The notes under the pieces were generated by a model. It saw nothing but the letters and a program-made list of their open reading frames with translations, did no database searches and had not been told where the DNA came from. A DNA stretch of 64,000 nt. Origin: Maea johnstoni (lineage: Eukaryota; Annelida; Polychaeta; Spionida; Magelonidae). Location: contig OZ012696.1 in NCBI GenBank assembly GCA_963942565.1, positions 18,166,921-18,230,920 of the forward strand, in the 5' to 3' direction. Shown here in pieces: positions 54,392-64,000 of the stretch; the first letter of the stretch is position 1; each line of letters begins with the position of its first letter. A program made the position numbers and the translations under genes.

Positions 54392-54560
54392 AATTTTGTC
54401 AGACAGAATTACTTTTGTCTAACAAAAGTTACTTTCGTTGACAAAAACAAATTTTGTCACGACAAAAGTACTTTTGTTCAACAAAAGTTACTTTTGTTGA
54501 CAAAAGTAATTCTGTCTCGCCAAAATTACTTCTGTGTCGACAAAAGTAATTTTGTCTTAG
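54392..54560. repeat. GACAAAAGTAATTTTGTC palindrome array, left
   Basis: About ten half-sites GACAAAAGT or ACTTTTGTC, alternating in orientation every 10-25 bases, with linkers such as TCTCG and TTGA. Confidence 0.85.
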
Positions 54561-55077
54561 TGTCGTGCGGCGATGGCAGATGGCGGGCATGATTGAATCG
54601 AATAGACGAGTTGAAGCATCTCCAACACTCGATCGAGATGCAGTATCTCGTTCCAGATACTGCAGCCCGATCGAGATGCTTTGAAGAGTTTTACAAAATT
54701 TCATTTCCTGCCTGTATTTTGAGCTTGTAAATGCCCCATCACGAGTGTAAGCTTACACTTCGTATTTCTTCATTGACATAAGCGGCCCCCAGACTAAGTT
54801 ATGCATGTAGGCCATGCAGAGGTTGCAAAATAAGGTCACAGCCTCTATCTTCGCCAACGGAGATCCGTGGTATTCCACACTGCAACTAACTCAAACAGTA
54901 ACATACACGGCCGGTATTAGTTCGTACCAGCCCAACGATAGTGCATGGTGTATCGAATGCATGTGCCCAAGTCGGCGAGTGCTTCAACCAGTCTATAGGC
55001 GCCATCTATAACCGATGCAAGGCACTAGGACAGAATTCTGAATGTAACACTTGGCGAGTGGTCTAGCCAAGTGTAAC

Positions 55078-55410
55078 ACAAAAGTAATTTTGTCTCGACA
55101 AAAGTAATTTTGTCAATGACAAAATTACTTTTGTTGACATTCAAGCAATTTTTGTCAAGACAAAATTGCTTTTGTCAGACAAAAGTAAGTTTGTCATAGA
55201 CAAAATTACTTTTGTCTGACAAAGTCAACTTTTGTCTGACAAAATCAACTTTTGTCTGACAAAATCAACTTTGTCTAACAAAAGTAATTTTGTCGTAGAC
55301 ATAAGTAAATTTCTCATAGACAAAATTACTTTTGTCAGACAAAAGTGACTTTTGTTGGACCAGAGACATTGAACACAGTAAGTCACTGGTTGGACAAAAT
55401 TTGCTTCTGT
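55078..55410. repeat. GACAAAAGTAATTTTGTC palindrome array, right
   Basis: About twenty half-sites in alternating orientation over 330 bases, including three direct units of CAACTTTTGTCTGACAAAAT. Confidence 0.85.
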
Positions 55411-55954
55411 CAACAAAAGTATGGATGTTACAAACGGCGCCCCATAAAGAAAGGGATTGCTTATGACAATGTTTCATGAGATTCGCTGTACTGCTAATTC
55501 CCAGACAGTGCGGTGCTATAAGCAACAGAAGTCCTCTAAAAATATAAATATTTTCAAAAGTGCTCTCCACATCATGTGTATCTAGATACACAATTATGTA
55601 TAAATTATCCGACCAATAACTGAATAAGTATCATCATTTATTACAACATCTACGTCACCTGATGACTGTCAGCGACTATTTTCCGCAGACCTCTCGGGTT
55701 CCTACCCGACATGTTTTTGGAACGCGGATCTCCTCACAAAAACATGTCAAAACACTCAAAAAACTAAACCACAACAACACTCAACTGCGCGTGCGCGATT
55801 ATGCTAAACATCCGTTACAGCGAAAAGAAGAAAGTTGCTCTCTTCTCAGTACCGGGCACACGCACACCAATGGAAGGTGTATTTTCACCCATGTATCGTT
55901 CTGATTGTAATAACATGACATCATGAAAGTTACTTTTCTAGAGCCGAAACTACA

Positions 55955-56235
55955 GGTGTGAAAATATATATTTTTTAATTTCTCTCCCCGAAAAAACGGG
56001 AGTGAAAATAAAGTTGTTTTTTTTTATTTCTCTCCCCCCCCCCCCCCCCCCAAAACGGGTGTGGAAATAAAGTTTTTAGAAATTTCTCTCCCCAAAACAC
56101 GGGAGTGAAAATAAAGTTTTTTCCTTCCCCCCCCCCCCCCCCCAAGAAAAAAATGGGCCTGAAATCAAAGTTTTTTATTTTCTCCCCCCCCCCCAAAAAA
56201 AAAAAAATAGGGTGGTAAAAATGAAGTTTTTTTTC
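55955..56235 (+). repeat. Tandem 45-50 base module, TTTCTCTCCCC...GTGAAAATAAAG
   Basis: Five to six units of the form ATTTCTCTCCCC, poly-C, AAAACGGGAGTGAAAATAAAGTTTTT; two to three matching units end copy A at 53875-53988. Unit number differs between A and B. Confidence 0.75.
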
Positions 56236-56574
56236 AGCTTTTAACCTATTTATAATCTATCTGACACAAGCTTGGCTGACCGTTTTTCCTCTTTTTTAAA
56301 AAGAATAAAGTTCGTTTTTCCTATACAAACTTAGCAAAACGTCTTAGGATCAATACGTATCATATGTACATACCTACTTTATTTCTCAACTCAGCAAAAT
56401 GTTGATTTTGCTCATCAGGTTCCCATAGTAAAATTCCAAGCGAGATCGCTCATGTTTGTACTGTTTGCAACGGGCGAATTTTGCAATAGAACTAATAGGC
56501 AAAATCAACATATAACAGAGTTTAGACAAAAAGTATGTATACAGATACTGACAGTGAGTATACGACAACGTTGC

Positions 56575-56768
56575 TATGCCAGGGGTGTAGAATCTGGCAT
56601 AAGTGTGACTTCACTAGGAGACAAAGGCCAATGAGGGCTCTACAATCGTTCACATCACAGAGAACTTGCGCACCAACATGTGCAGAACATGACTTTTGGG
56701 CTATTCGCCGCATCCAGTCTGTTCAGGTTGACCGGCTGGTTTCATATCCACTTGTTTTATTCATCATA
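56575..56768 (+). repeat. Interspersed repeat, inverted partner of 61918-62165
   Basis: Shared words, inverted, include CACTAGGAGACAAAG, GGCTATTCGCCGCA and CAGGTTGACCGGCTGGTTTCATATCCACTTG (quoted partly). The long plus ORF across it is therefore not a gene. Confidence 0.7.
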
Positions 56769-56785
56769 AGTCTAACATTCTTAAC

Positions 56786-56833
56786 GTTTTTCATGAGTAT
56801 GCGCCAGTCGGCATCAACCTTTCTCGACGACAT
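56786..56833 (-). CDS. Candidate first coding exon of CCDC89
   Basis: ATG at 56833 reads M-S-S-R-K-V-D-A-D-W-R-I-L-M-K-N and meets GTTAAG at 56785; phase 0 fits the open exon starting at 52504 (D-F-P-H-M-E-T). A CRE lies six bases upstream. The implied intron is 4.3 kb. No homology supports these 16 residues, so this stays a proposal. Confidence 0.3.
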
Positions 56834-56838
56834 TGTTG

Positions 56839-56846
56839 TGACGTCA
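56839..56846. promoter_or_regulatory. CRE (TGACGTCA)
   Basis: Full palindromic cAMP-response element next to the proposed CCDC89 first exon. Confidence 0.45.
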
Positions 56847-57485
56847 TTCCTTTGTTCTACGCGCGTGGAGAGCACCTGCCAACGCTTTGTTTCGCCGTAC
56901 GCAAGTTTTTACGTGAAAGCGGCCATGTTTTATTTTGAGAATAGATTTCCGTGGTCTGAGCATGTTTCGTTTGCTTGCAAGGTGGCCAATTATGTTCTCT
57001 CGAAATAACGATGCGCTGGACAGTACTCAAGTATCCAGGTCAGTTGTATAGCTTTGTAGAAAAGGGTGTATAATAGGTAGTTATTGGTCGAACTGATCTA
57101 GAACAAGTTTTTTGGCCCTTTTCCACACTCACCTTGTAGCTGATTTAAAGGCCTTTAAACCTTGTATTGATGTCGTGTCTTTGGTTAAGTATATGTGGTA
57201 TTATCTGAAAAGGACATATACTCCATGGGAGATTATAAAGATAGCTTTTAGCTACGGGAACTCTGAGCATACATTATAATTTGTAATTTCGTTTTTCATC
57301 ACTTTTTCTGCCATATTAAGGCGAAGTCGTAACTGGTGGAGGAAACCGTAGTACCCGGCGAAAACCACCGCCTAACCCCAAGTCATTGGCAACTTTCTCA
57401 CATGTCCCGGGTTCTGAGAATTAAATTTGCCAATTCACTGAATGTAACCTTTCAGTCGTGTATATGGTCATCGTGGCCTGGGCTA

Positions 57486-57647
57486 TGACGTCACCGAGCG
57501 CAGGTTCTCATTCCGTGGAGGGAAATGCCGGACAGCAATATGAAGACGGACACGTGGTTGCCTTGACAGCAGAGGGTAGCTATGGAGGGAGGATGGCCGG
57601 ACTTGAACGTGAAGGAACGCAGTCGCATAGCAACCACCTTTATAAAA
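57486..57647 (+). promoter_or_regulatory. Candidate plus-strand promoter: CRE, RFX-like half-site, TATA box
   Basis: A second full CRE TGACGTCA (57486-57493), GTCGCATAGCAAC (about 57621, RFX-like) and TATAAAAG (57641) line up within 160 bases upstream of the WSC gene. With the minus-strand CRE at 56839 this could be a bidirectional promoter. Confidence 0.4.
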
Positions 57648-57802
57648 GAGGGACACGGAAAAAGATGGCTGGTAAATATCATGACCTTTCGAGATGTTTA
57701 GTTCTACTTTTTACACTATGATCTCGGACTTGAAACGAAATCAGAATTGCAACTAAGTTTGACACCGGAGGAAATATACCATTAGCCCGACAAATAGTTT
57801 AA

Positions 57803-57993
57803 TCCCTATGATGCTGGTGGCTAAGTTGACCAATACAAAATTATGCAAAAAACATGAAAAATGATTGAGCCCGTGCCTCATTGAGAGCCTTCCAATGAAT
57901 ACCAACATGGCAGGGTTTTTGATGTTTTTCTTAGAAATGTGCATGTCCTTAAAGCTTGTGCTTTGGACAAAAGTTGCCTCAGCACTGGAAGGG
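57803..57993 (+). mobile_element. piggyBac-like MITE, copy 7
   Basis: TTAA (57799-57802 and 57994-57997) flanks a 191-base copy ending GGAAGGG; slightly shorter in the middle than copy 1. Confidence 0.75.
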
Positions 57994-58494
57994 TTAAGAC
58001 TGTTTGATCAACACAACACAAATACACCAATTCACACATACCCAATGTGTCAATATTGCTTTTAATACCGTTTTCCATGTAAATAATTTCTTTTAGATAT
58101 CATCTCGGCTTGGAAACTTAGATAAACCGGGCTGTATGTACAATGGTCATATTCGCATGCACACTTTGGTTCTCCAAATTACAAACCTAGTTAAACGTTA
58201 AAGTGTTAGTAAACAATTAAATCATATTTTCCTCCACCAAATATATGTATTCCATTCATTTCCATGATTTTGATAACAGACTTCGTGGGGGATTATGCTT
58301 ATTACTTCTGCATAAACGAACGACTTGTTCAGTTTCTCATTCAGGGCGTCAGGTGTGAATTTTACGTTAATTAATTGTACCAGAGACATGGATTAAATAT
58401 ACCTCTCTGATTGTACCCAGACTAGATACTTCTCTTCCAGGCAATTTGCTTTCCAACACGAGTCTCACTTATTTCTGTCATTTTCTCTGTCCAG

Positions 58495-59564
58495 GTGCAC
58501 TGAATGACCTCTACATAGGCTGCTTCAGAGATGCGCCAAAGCGGGACCTCCCTGATAACATCCTTAGAATCGGCGGCAAAACCAAGACCATCCAAAAATG
58601 CCTGAAACACTGCAAGAAACACCGCAAAAAATTCACATCCTTAGAAGCAGGGTAATGATGATTATACTGATGATGGTGATGATTATTGTATTGTATGTAT
58701 CGTATATTAATTGACTGTAAATAAATTACAAAATCATACTAAACAAAAATATAGAGTATAAAGAAGTGAACAAAAATTACAGAACAGAGCAATAAACAAA
58801 AGGAATAGTTACAAATATAGTATCAGATGTTTATATATATATTTATATATTGCTGGCGTTATCTCAGGCGAAAACACATAAGAGATACATCTGTTATAGA
58901 TGCTTGATCAGTCACGTCTTACATCATCAGCTAATACCATTCCTACATTTTAATACAATATTGTACATCTGATAGATATATCCTGCTATTGACATGAACT
59001 CGATATTGGCTTCTTGAAGGACATTTATATCCGTTTTTCTTACAATGGCAACGCTTCAAAATTAATAAAGGGGCTCTTGCAAAGATTCATACTGTTTTCC
59101 AAAGTCAATTTCACTTAACTGTCTCAGCATCTCTGACCGTTTATTTTCAAGGTGTGGGCACTGTATTACAAAGTGTTTCGCATCTTCTATAGGGAAACCA
59201 TCGCACAATGTGCAGACCATGCTACTCATAGGTTCTGATTTTAAACATACATCATCACACTTTAGGCATGAAGCATTACAAAGAATTTCGGCCATAACTT
59301 CGCAGATTCTAATCAGGGAAGGATTGATATCTGCCAGATGCTACCATGTAAGATATGTAACAGTGACCGCCCATGATTTTTCTACTTAAATTGTCGCTCT
59401 AAACAAACGGGTTTTGTAATAACAACATGTCATGAACAACAATAACAATAGCATCAAGAACAACAACAACAACCATAATAATGATAATAATAATAAAAAT
59501 GATGATAATAATAGTAATAATGATTATTATAATAATCAAATTAATAATGAAAATAGTAAAATTG

Positions 59565-59619
<55 letters not shown>

Positions 59620-62569
59620 TAATAATAATGATAATAACAACAACAACAACAACATTAACATATCAATCAGTGCGTTCGTGCGACATTTGATCTAACAAGT
59701 AAGTGAACACTATATATGGACATTGAATTGCGATCCCAAACTGGCCATAGTTCTAGACTGAATAGATTCCCAAGTTTTACCAGAGATACATGCCTGGTAT
59801 TATTTCAGTCGAAGATCCATGTTTTCAAGTGACAGCATGTCATCCATATTGTTTCAATAAAGACTTTCTGAATCGTGCTTCTCACTTCTCGAATAAGCCG
59901 TTTTTGGTGACAGGTACATAAAAGTAGGTTCGCCTGGTAAGTATTTTTGGTAAATATGGGAGCCGTTCATTACAGGATTCAAAAAAATAAAATCAATATT
60001 AACCTACGCGCAATAGCAGCATGTTTTGTAGCATTGTAATTTCCGGCTCCCATATTTGTTAAGTGCTAATCTGTTTGCAGATCTGTATGTTCGTGTGGCG
60101 GCAATTTCGGTCGCTATGGAGACGCCAAGGCGGGGGAATGTGACGACGAATGTGGCGGTGAAGCCGGGAAGCCCTGCGGCGGAGGGTGGCGAGCCTCCGT
60201 CTACAAAACAACAAAAGACTCAGGTAGGCAACAACAATAACAACAACAATAATAACACCAACAATAACAACAACAACAATAACGAGGAACTTTTGGGGGG
60301 ACTATTATGAAAATGGCTTACGGATTTTTTTCTCAGAACTTTTTAGTCACATACATGCCTTATTACCATACGATTTCGTCCAAAGTATTATTCCTTTTGA
60401 ATTAACTTTGAATGCTAAATGCGCTCACTTTTTTCTGAAAGATGGAGCATGCGCCAACCTCCTTTTATTTATTGAAAGTTGTGGGAATGACAAAAGAGAA
60501 GAAAAAGTTCAAGAATGCTTTTCACGACGATCATTGTTAGGAGCCCAACATTTATCCTGTATTGGGATCCTTACATTTTTTACAACGTTCATTATTAGGA
60601 GCCCAATATTTCCCGTTGTGCCATGGCAACCGTAGTTAGGCAAACTAAATTCGCTTTCGCAAGAGGTCGCTTTACCATAGCAACAAGATGGCGGCCACTG
60701 CTGGGCGCACTGTCGCTAGAAATAGTTTTTTTGGTGTTTAAAACACTATTTGCACATCCTAGTCTGTCAACATGGTGTATAACTAGAAAATAAGAAGGCA
60801 GGAAATGATTAAGATGGATTTAGGTATGTATGTAGTGAGAAATCCTTGCCGTTCGCTCTGTGTGAGACGAGTCTGACGAAGAGTTTTCTCTGATGTCCGC
60901 AGCAAGAGTCTTGAACTTAGAACTTGTGCTTATCGTAATTCAAAATATATGTGGGATGGGGGTTGGGACCTGATGACAAATCTGTTATCCTTGTGAAAAT
61001 GTTACACGGCCGATGTCAGCAGCTGTCGCAAGAGGCCGTCAGGTTGAGTGCGGTACTTGCTGGCTTCTTGCAGACATCATGATCTGGCCATATACCATTT
61101 TCACAACAAAGTTAACTAATGATATAGGTTGAAAAGTTCTCCTCTATTAAAAGTGTGAACTTAGTTTATTTCTGTTACTTCAAATGGCAAAACATTTTGG
61201 ATGTGACATTCTACATCTTTCTATTTGCCGCCGTCAGTGATCGTGCCCCCGGGGTACGAGCACGTGGCGGGAGGGTGCGGCTCCAGGGTGCTCAGGGCCA
61301 GGAAGCTGGACGTGGGTCCATGCGCCAAGGAATGTGACAAGCTTGAGGAATGCGGGGCGTTTGTGATGTCATCCAGGGATTCTGAAACCTACTGCTACCT
61401 TAAAGATCACTACTGCCTCAAGACGACGCCGGCGAATGAAACACACACGTACAACAGAAAGACAGCTATAGGTGTAGGTAAGCTTAAGTGCACAGTGGTT
61501 GTCTGAGGGTAACTAGATTTTTTCTACTGAACCAAAAAAAAAAAAAAATACGGAGTGAAAGTATTTCCTAATATGAATTTTGCTCTCGGATATAAGATGA
61601 TGCAGGTGTTAACGGCAGAAAAAATCTTTTTTCGCCGTTTTTCCAAAAAACAGCAGAATTTTTCTTTCAAAAACAGCGGGATGAAATAACTTATTTGCCC
61701 CCCCCCCCCCCCCCCGCTTTTCCAAAAACAGTGGTGGAAAAATATTCTTTTTTTCTGTCGTTTTCCAGAAAAACTGGATTTCATTTCTGCCGTTCACACC
61801 TGCACCATCATACAGATATGAAACATTTTACTGAATGAAATCTTTTTGTGAAATGAAAAATACGCTATTTGCAATAGTATTCACACACCCGTCTATACTT
61901 TCATGCAGTCTCAGATGTATAAAGACAAGTGGATATGAAACCAGCCGGTCAACCTGAACAGGCTGGCTGCGGCGAATAGCCCAAAAATCACGTTCTGCGC
62001 ATGGTGGCGGGCAAGTTTCTCTGTAATGTAAATGATACGAGAGCCTTCATTGATCTTTGTCTCCTAGTGACATCACACTTAGGCCAGATTCGAGACCCCT
62101 GAGATAGCCAGGCCTTCACTATAGCCCATGTGGTTATTGGTCTCTCACTACATATCCATTCTTTTATTCATCTAAGTTTGTGAGTAACTCGATTTTTTTC
62201 TACTGGACGAAAACAATATTTCTATGGAGCGAAACATCTTCTGACATGAATTTTGCTCTCGGATATGAAACATATTTTACTGAATGAAAATGTTTGTGAG
62301 ATGAAAATTACTGTCTTCTCGCAGCCCCACCGCGCAGTCCTCCAGTGCCAGCGGAACTCCAAGTGGACTATGTTGGCTGCTACAAGGACACCTTGGCCAG
62401 GGACCTGCCGTACACCTTCATGCACGATGACAACATGTCTGTGAAACTGTGTGTGGACCACTGCAGGCCCTACCGCTATGTGGCACTTCAAAACACGTAG
62501 GTGAATAAAAGAGACTGCTTCAACATTATCGTCATCACCATCATCATCATCGTTTATTATTATTGTTAC

Positions 62570-62628
<59 letters not shown>

Positions 62629-63561
62629 TTGACCTATACTGTCCAAAGGCGCTTTATAAAGAATAGTCCGTCACAGTTTAGACATAAACTCTACCTATTT
62701 TCCCGTTTCTGTTTATAAATTCTACTGACGCTACATGCATCAAAAATACGTCGGTAGTAAAAACAACAGATGCAAACGTAAGGTTCAATATTATTGAACT
62801 AAGTCCGTCAGTGGTTAGATGTTTATGGTCCATATTGTCGAAAAGCCCCCTCCTAAAAAGCAATGTTTTCAGTGTGTCTTGAAGTTCTGCACACTGTGAC
62901 TATCAGCAGGCTTGAAGTTGTCGGGTGTCGGGGAGCTCATTCCAAAGGCGTGGTGCAGAGGCACAGAAGTCTCTGTCACCAAACATTTTAAGATTAGAGT
63001 GTGGTATTTGTGATACCATCAAGGATGTGTAATAAGGACGTGATATTTGTAATAAGTTCATGAGGATGACGTTGCGCTGTCCACTTTCCCTTTCAGGTCT
63101 GGCTGTTGGTGTGGAGACAGCTATGGGAAGCATGGTCGTGTCGCTGATTTAGAGTGTGCCACTCCCTGCCCTGGAGATATAAGCCTGCTCTGTGGGGGAC
63201 CAGTGAGAAACGCAGTCTACAAAAGACTCGGTACGTCAAAAAAATACAGAAAATATGAAAATACTTTTATTTACTAACTAGACTTTCTTGCGTCAAGTGG
63301 AGGTGATCAGATGTTGTCTCTAGAGTTTAGTGAGATAGACCTATTTCTTCTACACCTGACATGCAGTCGCGGGCGCACGGTCTCCGCACAACTTAGCGTT
63401 TCCTACTAAAATATTATACACTCAATCCAAAAATCCACCCCTTGAATTGAGTCTTTCTGGATGGATTGATATGGATTTTAGATTTGTTTATTTGTCTTAG
63501 CATTTTTATTGCTCCCCCAGTAAACCAGGACGAGTGTAACCCCCCTTCTGCCAGTTGCACA
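58495..63561 (+). CDS. WSC-PAN-WSC-EGF extracellular protein, continues off right edge
   Basis: Exons: 58495-58651, 60081-60223, 61238-61477, 62325-62496, 63097-63230, 63521-about 63561 (end uncertain); phases 2, 1, 1, 2, 1 agree. First WSC domain: Y-I-G-C-F-R-D...R-D-L-P, then C-S-C-G-G-N-F-G-R-Y-G and C-G-G-G-W-R-A-S-V-Y. Exon 61238 is a PAN/apple-like domain with six Cys (G-G-C-G-S...C-A-K-E-C...C-G-A-F...Y-C-Y-L-K). Second WSC: Y-V-G-C-Y-K-D...R-D-L-P, C-W-C-G-D-S-Y-G-K-H-G, C-G-G-P-V-R-N-A-V-Y. The last exon opens an EGF-like module, V-N-Q-D-E-C-N-P-P. WSC domains bind carbohydrate or act as surface sensors. Both WSC domains are split by an intron at the same place, indicating exon-pair duplication. 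The signal-peptide exon was not identified; 57464-57670 is a weak option. Confidence 0.8.
59062..59295 (-). mobile_element. LINE fragment, C-terminal zinc-knuckle end of reverse transcriptase ORF
   Basis: The translated fragment has C-T-L-C-D-G-F-P-I-E-D-A-K-H-F-V-I-Q-C-P-H, the C-x2-C...H...C motif that closes many non-LTR retrotransposon ORF2 proteins. Only about 77 codons remain, in an intron of the WSC gene, opposite strand to it. Confidence 0.6.
59430..59660. repeat. (AAT)n/(AAC)n microsatellite
   Basis: Imperfect triplet repeats for about 230 bases; Asn-repeat ORFs here are artefacts. Confidence 0.9.
60226..60285. repeat. (AAC)n microsatellite right after a donor site
   Basis: CAACAA/TAACAA triplets start six bases inside the intron after exon 60081-60223. 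Confidence 0.85.
60618..60695 (+). promoter_or_regulatory. Two RFX X-box-like sites and a YY1 site in intron
   Basis: GTGCCATGGCAAC (60618-60630), ACCATAGCAAC (60674-60684) and AAGATGGCGGC (60685-60695, a full YY1 core) occur within 80 bases. X-boxes plus YY1 resemble a TATA-less promoter. An internal promoter or an unannotated short transcript is possible. Confidence 0.4.
61594..61812. mobile_element. hAT-like MITE, GATGCAGGTGTTAACGGCAG ends
   Basis: GATGATGCAGGTGTTAACGG and its inverse CCGTTCACACCTGCACCATC bound about 216 bases with C-rich and T-rich interior. The flanks CTCTCGGATAT and GATATGAAAC join in an uninterrupted copy at 62260-62272. Confidence 0.65.
61918..62165 (-). repeat. Interspersed repeat, inverted partner of 56575-56768
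   Basis: Same text as 56575-56768 in reverse, with an extra stretch at the right end. Intron of the WSC gene. Confidence 0.7.
62178..62312 (+). repeat. Duplicate of 61507-61593 plus 61813-61855
   Basis: GATTTTTTTCTACTG, TGAATTTTGCTCTCGGATATGAAAC and ATTTTACTGAATGAAA recur in the same order as around the 61594 element, without the element. Confidence 0.7.
62545..63090 (-). mobile_element. LINE 3' end (L2/CR1-like) with ATT tail
   Basis: On the minus strand the C terminus of a reverse transcriptase ORF reads M-F-G-D-R-D-F-C-A-S-A-P-R-L-W-N-E-L-P, a hallmark of CR1/L2-type and related LINEs, followed by a 3' UTR with TAAAGCGCCTTTGGACAG and an (AAT)n tail at 62545-62628. Its 5' side stops at about 63090, a few bases before the acceptor of exon 63097. 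5' truncation is usual for LINEs. Confidence 0.7.
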
Positions 63562-63754
63562 TGTATGCAGCCCTTCACTATGGCTACTGCATTTTATAGT
63601 ATTGCTCATTTGAACACAGAGCAGCGTTTTCTTGATAATTCTCCAAGTGGGCTGCTCTTGATATGCTCTGGCAATGGTAGAAAATGATTTATTGAATCAG
63701 GGAAATCGTTGAGCAAAGTGTCTCATGAGGGGCATTAAATGGCATGCCGAAATG

Positions 63755-63880
63755 ATATTAATTCAACTTCACAAAATATCGTGCAACTTGCAAAATAGGG
63801 TTCAACTTGGTTGAATATATCGTGCAACTTTCAAAATATGGTGCAACTTTTGGAAATATATCATGCAACTCAGGAAGGAT
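63755..63880 (+). repeat. GTGCAACTT short repeat
   Basis: (A)TATCGTGCAACTT and variants GGTTCAACTT, GGTGCAACTT, CATGCAACTC recur six times with spacing of 20-30 bases. Confidence 0.65.
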
Positions 63881-64000
63881 GTATATTTTTGGTAACATGT
63901 ATAATGACCTCAGAAAGGTTATGGGTGTTGTGCCAGGTTGTACACTTTTATCATAGTAGATGTGGACAAGGATTTACATGAGAGCCTTAGAGTAGGTGGC

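Larger units (their letters stand above)
54043..55445. mobile_element. Foldback hAT-like element with GACAAAAGTAATTTTGTC arrays
   Basis: The left end ATGGGGAGCATTTGTAACAT mirrors the right end (inverted, ATGGGGCGCCGTTTGTAACA), and homology runs about 45 bases inward through CTTTTGT-ACAGAAGCAA. AAAGAAAT (54035-54042) and AAAGAAAG (55446-55453) form an 8-bp duplication; the un-inserted site is AAAGAAAG at 53347. No ORF of note. The subterminal zones are packed with TTTTGTC/GACAAAA palindromes; the central 0.5 kb is unique sequence with one small hairpin. Confidence 0.85.
53989..56078 (+). repeat. Tandem duplication unit B (occupied site)
   Basis: Repeats unit A as 53989-54042 plus 55446-56078, near-identical, with a 1.4 kb mobile element inserted in between. 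Few substitutions separate A and B, so the duplication is recent. Confidence 0.85.

Noticed and set aside
53582-55904. Repeated 80-85 aa ORF in both tandem units
   Set aside because: Identical because the DNA was duplicated; no domain, and the 3' end differs by a one-base indel.
56535-57008. 157-aa plus-strand ORF with a hydrophobic stretch
   Set aside because: Its first 75 codons are an interspersed repeat present inverted at 61.9 kb, and the rest overlaps the minus-strand CRE and candidate exon.

Overview
This window looks like nuclear DNA of a marine invertebrate, most probably a cephalochordate (amphioxus, Branchiostoma-like). That is an inference from three things: intron-containing animal genes with shuffled extracellular domains (PAN-EGF-C-type lectin; WSC-PAN-WSC-EGF), chordate-type single-copy genes (ATP5F1B, CCDC89), and a very dense load of short DNA transposons and microsatellites. 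There is nothing bacterial: no operons, no CRISPR.

Layout. 0-3 kb: a DIRS-like tyrosine-recombinase retrotransposon on the minus strand, running off the left edge. 3-5.5 kb: palindromic repeat and small DNA transposons. 5.57-6.99 kb (+): a single-exon type II membrane protein with a beta-propeller-like lumenal domain. 9.76-13.88 kb (+): a four-exon secreted PAN/EGF-like/C-type-lectin gene with a striking foldback and TA-rich block in intron 2. 14-23 kb: no recognised gene; repeats, word-rich arrays and nested hAT-like elements. 23.57-33.9 kb (+): a five-exon gene encoding two B-box-like zinc fingers whose splice phases lead into a long, decayed transposase-like last exon. 34-39.8 kb: DNA transposons, a TA repeat and a 200-base assembly gap. 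40.13-40.90 kb (+): the last two coding exons of mitochondrial ATP synthase beta (ATP5F1B). 41-46 kb: nested DNA transposons. 46.68-52.50 kb (-): five exons of CCDC89, possibly with a first exon at 56.8 kb. 53.3-56.1 kb: a tandem duplication carrying a foldback hAT-like element with an empty-site partner. 56.8-57.7 kb: a CRE-bearing, possibly bidirectional promoter zone. 58.5-63.6 kb (+): a WSC-PAN-WSC-EGF gene that continues off the right edge.

The genes do not form one pathway. The two secreted-protein genes are typical lineage-expanded extracellular domain combinations; ATP5F1B is housekeeping; CCDC89 is a coiled-coil protein. The most informative novelty is in the mobile DNA: several non-autonomous families (piggyBac-like TTAA elements, hAT-like elements with 8-bp duplications, TA-flanked elements) are nested in one another, so relative ages can be read directly, and in two cases the pre-insertion empty site survives next door.
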